Assembly: GCA_029204225.1 (NCBI GenBank)
Contig: CM055102.1
Span: 19,050,967-19,114,966, forward strand
DNA length: 64,000 nt
Direction of reading: 5' to 3'
Source: Diphasiastrum complanatum
Lineage: Eukaryota > Streptophyta > Lycopodiopsida > Lycopodiales > Lycopodiaceae
The notes below the pieces were generated by a model. It was not told the origin of the DNA. It worked only from the letters and a program-made list of their open reading frames with translations, and ran no database searches. This document shows positions 23,340-36,500 of this stretch, piece by piece (positions within the stretch are counted from its first letter, which is position 1; each line of letters starts with the position of its first letter). A program made the position numbers and the translations under genes.

Positions 23340-23464
23340 GAAGGTTAAATCACTCTGAAAAGCACTTTGCACTCGGGATCGATATCAAGAAATCGAGTAT
23401 TGATTTTGAGTGCGCATACAATGGTCAATGAAAATTTGAAAGAGAGCGCACGCTTGAAAGCCAT
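23340..23464 (-). CDS. Possible first exon of the unrecognised gene
   Basis: An ATG at 23464 opens a 39-residue frame (MAFKRALSFKFSLTIVCALK, then NTRFLDIDPECKVLF). A TATA box (TATAAATA, minus strand 23499-23492) lies about 28 bases upstream, so the transcript start would be at or very near the ATG. This makes the start codon doubtful. No strong donor is seen before the TAA at about 23346. Confidence 0.3.
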
Positions 23465-23491
23465 ATTCGAAATAGCAATGCAAAAATAATG

Positions 23492-23705
23492 TATTTATAA
23501 AAAAAATTTCACACGTGTGGAAATGAATCGAAAGGACACATGTCGTTGTTTGATTGGTTGAGAATATTCTTTGTGTAAATAATGATTGATGCGATAGTTG
23601 TCACATGCGAAATAACACGTGTCGTTGTCGGATTCGTCCACGTGTCTGCCCCCACGTGTCCCTCGTCAATAAGTCATAATTACCTATATGGATGGACACG
23701 TGGAC
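23492..23705 (-). promoter_or_regulatory. TATA box and cluster of five ACGTG (G-box/ABRE) words
   Basis: TATAAATA on the minus strand at 23499-23492 is preceded by ACACGTGT at 23511, ACACGTGT at 23615, CCACGTGT at 23638 and 23652, and ACACGTGG at 23696. Five CACGTG cores within 190 bp is far above chance. In plants this is the binding site of bZIP/bHLH factors for light and abscisic-acid responses. The position fits a promoter of the minus-strand gene below 23464. Confidence 0.45.
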
Positions 23706-24385
23706 CAATGAAATACTACTTTGTTTTTTGAGAACACAACCGTACATAGAGCCTTTATCACATAACGTCTAACGTTATTTCTTAAGAATCAAATTTTGCA
23801 TAAGTATGTTTCTTTGCCAAAAAGTGTTTAAGCCAAGCCATTATAGCATGGTTTACCAAATGACATACATGTGTAGAGACTTAGCAGTGTATGGTTCAAA
23901 TTCGAACCTAAACAAATGTAGTGGTAGGTTGTAGTAACAATTGATACTACATAATCACAAAACGTAGATGATCATTTACTGTCCAAATGGTACTAAATCA
24001 TCACGAGATGTGCATAGCATTTGAAAAGACAAATTGGTTTAGTGGAAGAGAAACTATAAACTGTAATGTGAGTGGTAGGTCGTTGTCCACACAATAGTAA
24101 ACCGATTTGCATTGTTCTAAACAAACTTGTTATGGAATTATAGAAAGGCTTGCAATATTCGTACAGTTCATCATTGGGGACAAGAAGTATATGAATTAAC
24201 TTTTCTTCAATAAAAAAGATGTTTTTGAGCCAACTGTCCCCATCATTGGACATCGGCTGCCATTCAATAGTTCTAGCTCCATCGTTGTCTAGCATGCATA
24301 CAAGCTAAAAACATGCGATGATATGTGGTTTGCATCGCTGCCTGGTAGGCAAAAAACATACTTTAAGTATCAACAAAGGTTTTTT
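23706..24385. other. No gene seen
   Basis: Only a short minus-strand frame (23993-24295) with no recognised domain. Confidence 0.5.
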
Positions 24386-24390
24386 TATAG

Positions 24391-24535
24391 TCCATCGCTG
24401 CCTATAAGGCATAGAGATCCATTTTATGAAATGAAAAAGATGAAAAGTGGTCCATCGCTATCTATAAGACATAGAGATCCATTTTATGAAATGAAAAAGA
24501 TGAGAAGTGGTCCATCGCTGGTCAGTGAGCCACCA
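24391..24535. repeat. 60-bp tandem repeat, about 2.4 copies
   Basis: Units beginning TCCATCGCTGCCTATAAGGC recur at 24392, 24452 and 24512 with the shared stretch CATAGAGATCCATTTTATGA. The last copy is partial. Confidence 0.9.
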
Positions 24536-24578
24536 TAAAGATGTTTCAACATACATTTACTCATTATAAGAAGTTATT

Positions 24579-24656
24579 ACCCAACGGGGTTGGCTCAGCT
24601 AGTCAGCTTGGCATCCAAAGTTTCTTTGGTCCCAGGTTTGAGCCTCCCCTTGGAAA
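24579..24656 (+). mobile_element. tRNA-derived SINE head (fragment)
   Basis: GGGGTTGGCTCAGCTAGTCA resembles a Pol III box A (TGGCTCAGT-GT-G) and, about 40 bases later, GGTTTGAGCCTCC resembles box B (GGTTCGANNCC). The spacing and order fit a tRNA-related SINE 5' end. There is no cloverleaf, so it is not a tRNA gene. The body and tail are not visible. Confidence 0.45.
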
Positions 24657-24863
24657 CCAAGAAGCATTATAAAAAGTTATCAGCATACATATCACATATA
24701 GTTACAAAGAAGCATAAACCAAAGCACATAGAGCAAAATTAGATGATAGCATTGTCATGAAATGAGATAAACCTCTTACCATAAGATTGTATCCGAAGAG
24801 AGGAAGCTTGGTAAGGCGCAATCACAAGAGGAGAGAAATGATGAACTCCCTTCACAAAGTGTT

Positions 24864-25175
24864 GTGAAAAAAAGTAGTCGAAACTGCATGCTATATAATG
24901 CTGTGGGTGAGGCTTCATGGAAGGTGGCACATTGCCTTGAGAAAGAAGCAACACATCATGTCCATTCGTTATGGCTAAACTTAAGACCTTTGTAGAGCTT
25001 ATGAGAAAAAAAAAAACAGGGGATTTTTTGAATTGATATGGTGCAAGTTAGGGGTGGTATTGGTGTAAGACCTTTAATTTGAAGTTTTGGTAGTTTGTCA
25101 TTATCCAGACATAGTATAGCATAGAGAGCTGCCTTTAAGCAAAGAAGCATCCATGAGAGTGAGTGAGAGAGAGAA
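24864..25175. repeat. Direct repeat, copy 1 (~310 bp)
   Basis: Matches 25806-26115 over its whole length, with shared words CAACACATCATGTCCATTCG, AAGACCTTTGTAGAGCTT, TTTTTGAATTGATATGGT and AAGAAGCATCCATGAGAG. Both copies contain an A-run and finish at a GA-rich tract. The family is unknown. Confidence 0.85.
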
Positions 25176-25805
25176 CCCACCAACCGTCCTGCAGTTAATG
25201 AATTCATTAGGGGGTAGTTAGCTCCCCGTAAGAGATAGCTAACTGTCCACCGAAAGACCGTTAATATTGTGTGGTAAAAGACCTGAAAAGTAGTCAAAGA
25301 GAAGTAGTTTGTTGATGATAAGACAAAGTTTATCCCTCATACAACCATTTCTTTGAAAGGTATCCACTACCATCCCTACTTTTAAGAAGGCTTCATGTTT
25401 GTTACAACAGTACATTGCATTAATAACTTGGAGATAATTATCTTATATTAGTTGTAGATTGGTCTATTGAAGGCCAAGTGTATATACTGTAGAAAAGAAA
25501 AAGACAAATCTCTTCTTTTGTCAAATTTTGAGAGATGCATCAATCTTGTTACTGGATCAAAAGCAATAGAAATATTCAAAAAGCTAACAGTGTTAGCTTC
25601 TGAGGACTTTCTTTCTATTTCCATAAAGTCCAATGTATAAATCCAAAAAGGGTTTTCCGGTGTTCTTACCTGTGATCTGTCCATAAAGAACTTAGTATTA
25701 GGGTTATTAATGACTCTAAATATCGTCAATGTACCTAAATGAATGTACAAAGTCATTCATAAATATACCAAGTCCTAGTCTAGCTAGTCCTCTAAATTGT
25801 GTCTC

Positions 25806-26097
25806 AAAGAAAGAAAAAGTAGTCGAAACTTTATGATATGTAGTGGTGTGTGGTGAGCTTCATAGAAGATGGCATATTGCCTTGAGAGAAAAGCAACACA
25901 TCATGTCCATTCGTTATGGCTAAGCTTAAGACCTTTGTAGAGCTTGTTAGAAAAAAAAAAAAAGAGATTTTTTTGAATTGATATGGTATAGGTTAGGGGT
26001 GCTATTGGTGTAGGATCTTTAATTTGAAATTTTGGCAATTTGTCGTTATCCAGACGTAGTATAGCATAGAGAGGTGTCTTTAAGCGAAGAAGCATCC

Positions 26098-26115
<18 letters not shown>
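25806..26115. repeat. Direct repeat, copy 2 (~310 bp)
   Basis: Second copy of 24864-25175, about 85-90 % identical, ending in a long GA tract where copy 1 has only a few GA units. The two starts are 942 bp apart. Confidence 0.85.

Positions 26116-26170
<55 letters not shown>
26098..26170. repeat. (GA)n microsatellite
   Basis: About 36 GA units at the end of direct-repeat copy 2. Confidence 0.97.
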
Positions 26171-26176
<6 letters not shown>

Positions 26177-26852
26177 ATATGCTAAATCATGATTAATTTT
26201 TAACTTGTAGCTCAACTGGATTGACATGAAGTATCAGATACATACCCTTGCCTAACACTTCCTTTTATGTTAATAAGTGCAAAATACCAACACTAGTTTA
26301 CATCTAAAATTATGTCTTATCTACAAGAAAATTGTGTAGCAAGAAAAATTTGTTTGATACAATAGAAAACAAAGCTACTTTGCACATGATTAAACTAGAC
26401 TACGAGCTTACTAAGGCTAAACAAGAGCAATTTGCCCTTTCTTCAATATGCTACTATGAAAAATAGTAAGTTGTTGCAAAAATGTAGATATAGTATAATA
26501 TGCATGTGAAAAACATAGTCACGACTGATGAGGCTAAAGCATCGATTATTAATGCAAGTAATATGTTTCCAAAACTTACATACACGAGCTAACTTGGTCA
26601 TTAATCTACTATATAAATTCTTAGACCAAGTGGAAAAATATCTTTAAAGAATGTCATGGAACCATGGACATTTGATTATAGATTTACACAAAGTAAGGAT
26701 AGTTTATTTGTATTGTTACATGTCCTTGCACTCCATGTTGACAATCTTGCAATTATGCTCCTTGTTTTATCACTTCAAAGTTGTAGTTTGTGTGAAGTAG
26801 ACTTTAGAACATTAGCTAGCTAAAAACATCTTCGTACAACATGTATAATCGA

Positions 26853-27048
26853 TCACATTAAGGCTCGTGTTTGAACATTAGTTTTGATAAAATGGAGAAC
26901 CAATTGTTGTAGCTCCTTTTGATGGAAACGAAAAGTGTGATCACCTCCCTGTACAATCCTCAATGTGTGGGAAGATATAAGTTTGTCAAAGTCATATGCA
27001 TCCTCCACAGTTACAATCTCATCTTTTGAACCATGCACTGTCAACACC
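26853..27048 (-). CDS. Hydrolase exon (last; Asp and His of the triad)
   Basis: Acceptor TTAACATGTAG ends at 27049; the first base completes an Arg codon split with the previous exon. Reads [20 protein letters not shown] through [10 protein letters not shown] to a TGA at 26853-26855. The acid (Asp of GSKDE) and the catalytic His (GGDH) are both present. Confidence 0.92.
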
Positions 27049-27486
27049 CTACATGTTAACACATTACATTATCCATCCATATGTAACCATAGAATTATGG
27101 AGCATATTACATGTTCACACATTACACTATCCATCCTTAAAGAAAATAGAACTTTGGAGCATATTAGAAAGAAATAGGATTGAGTTGAGCATAAATTAAG
27201 TATTTAACATATCATAGATATCGGTGCCAAAATTTGTAGCGGGTGTATTTCCTATCCACCTTCAACCCTAAATCCAAATCCTAAATCCAAGCACACAAGC
27301 ATCAAGGAGATGAAGAGGATTAACTAGTTGTCATGCGAAGATTCGCTCCCATGAGAGCGATAGCCTGGTTCATAATCTAGCAAATGCATATGGTTCATGT
27401 CTAACACTAAACATTAACACTAAGATCCATTAACACTAGCAATTAACACTACATCCATGAACACTACACAACAATGATAGAGCTTA

Positions 27487-27543
<57 letters not shown>

Positions 27544-30500
27544 CACACACACACACACACACACACAAAAGTATAACAATGACAAACTCCAACAAGCATC
27601 AAATCCAACAATTAGCAATTCCAAAGAAAACATGAGAGTTGAGGAAAGATGAAGAGCAAAGACATTTCATATCCATCCATAAGAGGGCCAATGTGCTTGT
27701 ATTGAAATGAAGAGAGAAAGTTTCTACAATATCGTGAAAATTTGATCTCAATACATCAGGTTGTCTTGTGAAGTTCACAAATGCTACATGTGTGCATTTT
27801 GGTACCTGAAAGCCAAGCATCATAAATAAAATCTACTCATCACCTTTACTGAGATAATTGATATAAGGTCCGCTTTTCACCTCGTCAATAGACTAAATGT
27901 TCTACCTTGAATGTAACCATGTGGGTAAATAGGAACGTACAATGTGTATTTGAACATGACGTTACACTCCAAGCATAAGAGGTAAATGGTGAAAGACTCA
28001 TAAAGTCTCCCTAGACTCTAGCTACACAAATCAGTTGAAGTATATAAAACGCTCCTCAATTTCTACATTATAAAGTACCCTAGAAGCCAAGAAGGTGAAG
28101 TAGGTCGTGCCTCACTTCGCACACCCAATCAAGATGATCCGTTAGCATAAAAGAGTATCTAGCTGCTCGAGGCAAGCAATTCAAGCATTATGAACCGTCA
28201 ATCCAAACTTCAATTGAAGAGCCTCGAAGTTCCAAGGGCACTTTAGTTTCATCAAAAAATCTATGTCGAAAAAGAACCCAACAAGTGGAAGTGGGGCCAT
28301 TCAAAAGCTATTTTCCTCCATATTAAGGGCCAAAAGGATTGTACCATGCGAGTACAATTTCTTTCAAACAGTGAGTGTCGGATCGTGGAGAGAGAGAGGA
28401 TTGGAGGTCTAACTGGACCAAGGGCAAGGTAGTTAATGATGTTGTATTGTAGTGTTTTAGCAATTTGGAGCTGTTTTTTGGCATGCTAGGGAAAAATTTG
28501 TCAGACTTTAAAATTGACTTACGAAGCTTAAAATTACTCTCAAAATTTATTAAGCCATTAGAAGACGTATTAAGGGCTATTTTTGGCAAAATGGCAGGAT
28601 TGGACGAATCCATGCTTGGTGAAGCTAGCAAATTGGACGGGGTATCCAATTATAGCATTTGGAAATTCAAGATGAAGAGCATTTAAAAAAAAAGGAGCTT
28701 TGAGACATCGTGACAAAAGTGGACCAAGGCCAACGACAATTACTAAGAACTTTTGATAAGAGGGCACAAAAGGCCCTATCTTTAATAAACTTGCCAATGA
28801 AGGATCGTGTAATTGCCCATAATATTGATGTTGTAACAGTGAGGTGTGCATGGGATGCACTTAGAACACAATATCAAAAGGCAAATCCATCTCGCATGAT
28901 GTTTTTGAAGACCAATTTGAACACCATTTGAATGGAAGAAAATGAGAATGCGAGATCTTTTATCGCACAAATCAAGGAGCTAAGAGATCAACTTATGGCA
29001 TTTGGAGAGCCGATAAGGGACGTGGAATTTGTCCATAAGGTCATGAGTGGCGTATCCGAAAGTTTGCAAATGTTTGGAAGAGAGATTGCCGACCTTTGAG
29101 AGTCCACACCACATTTTGCTACAGAAGGAACAAAGACGGGGGGTGGTAAAATCCCGACAAACCACACTTTAGAATCAGGCATTGCTAGCCAAAGGCAAAC
29201 AAAAAAACCTCAAGAAGATACCAAGGACAATAATGACGAATATTAGAGTGTCTTCCATGAAGCGGAAAAAGAATAAAGGCACAAGTGAAGCAACAAGGAA
29301 AATTTGCCAAAGATGAAGTAGAAGACAGTAAAAACGATTTGTTTTTCATTGGCATTGGCTTCTCAGATTGATGGTGTCACGAAGTGGTTCATTGATTCAG
29401 GTGCTACTAGACACATGACTGTAAATAGGAATTGGTTCAAAAGCTTTTCGTCAATTAATGATCATGAGAAAGTCACTCATGTGAGTGGACATGAATGCCA
29501 GATTCAAAGAGTAGCCAACATTCTAGTTCAATTTTTGAATGGAAAGGTAAAGAACATCACTAATGTGTTTTATGTGCCCAGGCTAAAGAAGAGCTTGCTT
29601 TCTGTTGGAGTCTTGGCAGATCGGCGCTTAAAGGTTGAATTTGTCAAGGATGCTTGCTTGTTGAAGGACATGGATAGCTTGCCCTTGATGAACAAGTTGA
29701 AAATTCTGAGTGGATTACCAAGTTTGCAAGAGGAAAACCACTCAATTTGCGAGGATTGCGTGATGGGCAAGCACCATAGGGAGAATTTCAAGAAGGGTGG
29801 ACGGTCCATGAAGGTGCTTTGAGCTCATCCATACTGACCTACCCAATGAAAACCATGTCATTCAATGGAGATTATAATTTCATGAAATTCATAGATAATT
29901 GCTCCAAAATGATGTGGATCTACTTCTTGAACAACAAATCTTTGTGGTGGAGAACCAAATGGATGCACACATCAAAGAGCTAAGGTCAAATAGAGGGGGT
30001 GAATATAAATCAAGAGAATTTGAACACTTTTGCAACAAGAATGGAATCAAGAGACAATTTACTCAAGCACACACCACATAGCAATGGAGTAGTGAAAAGG
30101 AAAAATTGCACCATTGTAGAAAGTGCTCGATCAATGATGAAGCAAATGAATTTGGCCAAATTTTATTGGTCAACGGCTTGCAACATTGCTACACTCTTAC
30201 AAAACAGGAGCTCCATTATCATAGTTCCCAATTTGACTCACGAAGAGGCTTTCACGAGTATCAAGCCCATGGTAGAGAAATTCTGCATTGTAGAAAGCTT
30301 CCTGCAATCTTGGAAGAGGATGAGGATATTGTATCTCATTAAATTGAGTAACATGATCATGATGGAATTGAGGATCATGTTCGAACCCCACTTATTGAAG
30401 AGACAAAGGGGAGACACCTGCCGATAGAAGCCAAGAAGATCAAATCTATTGGTGACAAGAGAAAGAAGAAAGACACTCTCTGGGACACTTACTTGCCAGT

Positions 30501-33500
30501 AAGTGTTTCACCAATGCAAAAGGTACAAAAGTGGTACAAAACCATCATGAAAGATGCTAAGATGAATCAACCAAAATCTCGCAAACAAGGAAGGCAAGGA
30601 GACGAATGAGAGAGAAGAAAGTTCATGAACGTTTCCATGTGAATTACGTCCTAATGAGCAACCTTTTGAAGTGTCAAAAGCCATCATCCTTCGAGGAGGC
30701 AAAACATTCGAAGATTTGGCAAGCGACGATGAAAGAGCAACTAAATTCCATTGAGAGACATGGTATGTGGGAACTTGTTGATCTCCCTCCAAGCAGGAAA
30801 TCCATTGATAACAAGTGGGTATACAAGACAAAATTTCTTGCAAACGACTCTATCACAACACACGAAGCACACTTGGTTGTCAAAAGCTATAAGCAAAGAA
30901 AGAAAATTGACCATGAGGAAACATTTATTTCCGTTGCATTGGCATCCTACTTTGAATGGAAAGTCTATCAAATGGGATGTCAACTGTGCTTTCTTGAATG
31001 AAAACCTATAAGAGGAAGTGTATATGCTCCAACCATAAGGCTTTGTTATTGAAGGGCAAGAGGACAAAGTGCTATATGTCCTCAAACAGACACCACAAGC
31101 ATAGTATGAAGGCATTGATGGTTAATTTCTTTTCAATAATCTTGTGAGAACTACTTCAGATCCCAATCTATAACTAGGCAAGGGACATCAATTTTCGAAT
31201 CCTTTGGTGCCATCCAAAATCAGAATCTCAAATCTGATTTTTATGCAACCACTTTTCAACAAGTTTTGTTTGGAGGAGGGCATCCAAAAATCTGCTACTG
31301 ATTTTTTGTTGTGGTGTCTCCTTATTTGCTGTTTTTGCTTTTAGGTTTGCATTTGTGTAGGAGGGCGCCCAAAATTCAGTAAACCCTATTTAGGGTTAGG
31401 TCAAAGTTGTAGCTGGAAATTTGCAGATTCTCAACAAGCAGTAGGGCGCTTTCAATAGCCCTATTGGAGTGTGTGTTGATCACACTATTTGGCTTCCTAA
31501 TTAAATTTTGGTGTAGGTTTCAATCAAAGCTAACCTAATTTTCAAGAAGCTAGTTTTTTTGTGCAGAAAGACAGCCATTTTCCATTTCTTTTGGACACTT
31601 TGGCTGCAGATTGAAAGACATCTTGTGCTCCTACTTTCAGCTCTTTGTTTGTTGCAAATTTTTTGAGTAGATTTGGTTGTGGAAAGACTCTCTTTCCTAT
31701 CTAAAACAAGCTGAAATTTTGTTGAAAGTAATGGCTAAAGAATCGGAAGCTATCGGTTCTTTGTTTAGTGAAGATCGGTTGGATGGCACAAACTACTCCT
31801 TGTGGAGTTACATGATGAAGAATCTTCTCATAGCGAAAGGGCTGTGGCACTTGGTCAATGGTGATGAGGAAAGGCCTCCGTCTTTGGCACCTCCTACACC
31901 TCGTGGGTCATCATCTTCTCCATCTTCGGAAGAACAAAAGAAGTGGGATAGAAGGGATGCACAAGCACATTCTATGGTTGCTCTTGTTGTGAAAAGATCT
32001 ATCTTTCCTCATATTAGGTCTTGTAAGACATCTAAAAGTGCGTGGGATACACTTTATACTATGTATAGAGTCAAAAATCCAGCAAGAGTGGTGTATCTTA
32101 GAAATCAACTTTTTTTGTTGAAGATGCAAGAAGGGGATCAAGTGACCAATCACTTGACGAAGATCAAGGATCTTCGTGACGTAAAAAATTGGCCATAGCT
32201 GGTCATCATGGAAAATGGATCATGTCAGTTAATTCTGCCGACCACCTCCACTGGAATTGTGTGTGATTATATTACATGTATATACCTTAGTCCCAAACTG
32301 ACCCCTCAATACCAGTAAATCCCCGCAGATGAATAATAAATGAGACTCTCTGTTTTGTGTATGTCCTAGTAGTACCATAGTTTCTAGGAATGGAACAGTT
32401 CCATATCATCCCTAGGGCACCTAAAGAATGGTTCTCTAACTGTTCCTTAGGGTTCTTAGCTTTGAATTACTGCACGGTGTGCACACAGGAACCAAGCCAA
32501 GGTTGCTTCCCTGTTGCTCAATGCCATAAAGCTGTCAACAGATGAGTGAAACTTTGTCTCAGATACAGAACTCGTGAGATCGATCCATCTTCAGATCAGG
32601 AAAAAGATGAAAAAAAGATCAGGAAAAACATGAAAACGCATACATCAGTTTCCAGCAATAATTTGTTGGGGTGCTTCCAGTGAAAATGGTTAGGAACGAT
32701 CATCAAACACACTAGGAACGATTTTGAAAACCCGTTCCAAACTCGTTCCTCAGGAACAAAACTCCCATTCTGAAGGAACGGAATGGGCTTCTGGGTGTCC
32801 TACATTGTCCACTCGAATTCCCACAATTTAACTATATTTGAAAGTTTACATATGCATTTAAATTCAGGAAAAGAGACTGAACTACAATAACTAGGACAAA
32901 ATCAGAAATATATGAAAACAAATGATAATGATCTAGAAGTGTTTATTACTTTGTTTCCTTGATATTAATAACATCCTTGACATCTTTTATATCTACACAA
33001 AAAAGAAACTCAGACTGTCTTCTGACAGACAAGAAACAAGTGGCATATGGAGAATCAAGCTGCAAACCTGCAGGTCTCAGGAATTTGAAGAGCTGCAGAT
33101 TTCATGTCTGTATTTAGCCGATCTTGCCAGCTCTCTCTTGTTACTTGGTATTCCACATTACCTGATTTTCAAAATATCCATAAAACTAAGTCAATAACCT
33201 TCCAAAATGGTTAGAGCTATGATGCTAGCGTCTGGCACACAGTAATCCCATCTATAAGCACATAAGGGTTTTCTGTAATACCCTGATGCTACTTTTTCAT
33301 TGTTGTTAACATGCGACAGTCTTTTGTACATTATCAACCACATGAAGGCTAATCAGGATGATTGACTTTTGCTGAACTAATAAAGAAGAGGCGTATAATG
33401 AGGCTTGTGTTGCCAATGGTGCAAAACACCACAAGGCAATTGCTGCCCTCTTTCTGAATGCTATTTAAAACAGATAATCGCAACTGTTAGTTTTGACAAA

Positions 33501-36500
33501 CTTTTCAGTCCGTTTTCTCCTCACCCAGATAAAAACAGGGCATAATTATAAGTAGTACAGCATTCCGTTACATTGGCTCTTAAAGAGTTATATTATTCCA
33601 ATGCACTTATGGGTGAATGCAATCAGATCTAAAATGCTCTTTAACACTTTCTACAGCAAGCAAAGAAATCATTCTCCAATAAACTCAGCCAAACCTGATT
33701 CATCTTTAACAAAGACAACGCCTTTTTCTTCAATTTCCTGCACAAAATTCTTCCCGAGTCGCTTTGCCATTCCCCGTTCAAGAGCTAAACGACCACTAAT
33801 GTTGACTACATTGGGCACATCTCCATATTTGGATGCATAAAGTAGCACCGCATTACCTCCTGAATCCAGGCAATAGTTTGTAAATTATGAGTAAAGTAAA
33901 AAGTACACTGAATAAGACAAGTAGCACGCTCACGATAAAGTCATTAATGCTCTTTTATGTGAGAAAGACATAAAAATAAAAACCATACTATGTTATGATG
34001 CCAAAAATAGCGTTTAAGACAAACAGAGGGAATCATGTAACAAAAAAGAAGGAACAAAGTGGCATCACCTAAAAGACAACATTAGAGCATCTAACAAGAC
34101 ATCAATCTAAATGTAAAGAATCAAGCCTTTTAGATGTAAATAACCAGAAAAAACCTGATGAGGATATCAAAAAGCAGAATCAAATGTGTACATGTAACGT
34201 AAGTATAGATACAAAAGATACAAGACTCTGTAGTATAATTGATCACGAAGTGTCAATATATTGTCTGTTGCAATGCATTATCAGTGCAACACTCCGTGCA
34301 CCACTACCTCAAAGTATGGGTTCTCTGCTTGGTTGAAGGTCACATCAATGTTGTTCTTTGGTGTGCAGTATAGTAGGAGACCTATAATCTTTGAGGGGGT
34401 GTTCATGCCTCGCTGTTGGTATATCTTTGGTGTCAATCCTTAGAGAAGGTCCACAAGGTTTCACGAGACCATGTGTTTTGTGATAAAACTATTGGTTTGT
34501 CTTTAACACATACTAGTCGGCATCATTTACTTTTTGGTATTGATTCCCAGGGTGACTATCAGTTGGTTACCGAGAAGCAGTTTATGCATAGCCTGCCAAA
34601 GGCTCAAGGTGCAGCTCTTCTTGTCATTCAGAGCACATCAGTTGCTGCTCCTCCTGCTCCATCCATGGGTCCTCTTCCTCAGGTGATTTCTGATTTATTG
34701 CATCGGTATTCTGTTGTCTTTCTAGAACCTACGTCTCTGCCACCATTACGAGATGTCACCCACCATACTGATCTTATTCCTGGTGCTACATCACCCTCTC
34801 GTGCTCCATATCGTATGTCTAAAGTTGAACGTGATGAGGATCAGCTCCAAATTGCTTCCCATTTACGTCAGGGCCTCATTGTTCCTAGCCATAGTCCCTT
34901 TGGTGCTCCTGTCCTCCTTGTTGCCAAAAAAGATGGAACCAAACGGCTTTGTATTGACTATCGTGCCTTAAACAAGCTGACTATTCGTAATCAGTATCCT
35001 ATACCTCACATGGATGACCTTTTTGATCGGCTTGGCACTTCTTCCATCTTTTCCAAAATTGACCTACGTTCTGGATGCTACCAAATTAGAATGCGTCCTT
35101 CTGATGAGCATAAGACTGCATTTCGTACTCATTTAGGTTTGTACGAGTTTCGTGTTCTTCCATTTGGTGTTCAGAATGGTCCACCCACATTTCAGAATGC
35201 TATGAATAATATTTTACGTCCTCTTCTAGGTGTTTGTGTATCAGTTTAATTTGATGACATTCTTGTTTTTAGTACTTCTTTGTCTAATCATGTGAAACAT
35301 CTATCATCTGTGTTTGAGTTACTTGTTAAGCATCAAATGTTCGCCAAATTGTCCAAATGTTCTTTTGTCATGGCTGAAATCGAATTTTTAGGTTTTCTTA
35401 TTTGTGGTGGACGTATTCGTCTTGATCCTCAGAAAGTTCAGGCTATTGAGAATTGGCCTATCCCAGCCGATGTTCATTCTGTTCGAATGTTTTTAGGTAT
35501 GGCTACCCATCTGCGTCGTCCTTTTAAGTATTTTGCCACTGTGGCTGCACCGCTTCATTCGTTACTGAAGAAGTCTCATACCTTTGTTTGGACTTCTGAG
35601 TGTCAAACTGCTTTTGATGCTTTACGTCATGCCATTGTTTCTGCTGTTGTTATGTGTCTCCCCCAGTTTGATCAACGTTTTATTGTTGAGACTGATGCTA
35701 GTGTTGTTGGTTTAGGCGCTCTTCTTCATCAGTCCGAGTGTGTTATTGCTTATGAGTCTCGTCGTTTGCGCTCTTATGAGCAATGTTACTCTGTACATGA
35801 AAAGAGCTACTTGTTGTTATCCATGCTCTTAAGAAGCGGCGCCTTATTTATATCGTGTTCCCTTTGATATTATTACTGATCATCAGTCTCTCCATTATCT
35901 TTTGTCTCAGCGTGATCTTAGTGATCGTCAGTATAATTGGTTACAATTTTTACAGTCTTTTCATTTTAATATTTTGTATCGCCCAGGCAAGGCAAACACG
36001 GCAGCTGATGCTTTATCTCGTCTTCCTGCATTGTTACATAGTATTGTTGCTTCCGTTCCTTCTTGGTTTGATGATTTACCGGCCGCATATTTGTCTTGTT
36101 TTGACTTTTCTGATGTTTATCGTTCCCATCCCCTTTCGTCCTCTCGGAAGTTCCAGGTTTATACTGTTGTTGATGATCGTTTATACCACTATGGTGCTTT
36201 ATGTATTCCCAGTTCTCTTTCCATTCGTCCTCAGTTGTTGTCCGATGCTCATGCTTCCCCTATTGGTGGCCATTTTGGTTTTCAGAAGTCTTATGCACGT
36301 CCTTAAGACAATTTCTATTGGCCATCCATGAAGTCTGAGCTAGCCCATCTTATTCGTGATTGTCCTTTTTGTGCCCGTAATAAATATTCCCGTGCTAAGT
36401 CTGCTGGTTTGTTCCAGAGTTGGCCCCCCTCTACTTCATGATTCGGCTAGCTATGGCTATTCTTTTTTTGTTTTGTTGTAGTATTTACTTAGTACTTGCT

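Noticed and set aside
24579-24656. A tRNA gene
   Set aside because: Box A and B are present but acceptor and anticodon stems do not pair.
35855-36331. 158-residue hydrophobic frame resembling a membrane protein
   Set aside because: It is the shifted frame of the gypsy RNase H/integrase; the real frame is 35902-36306.
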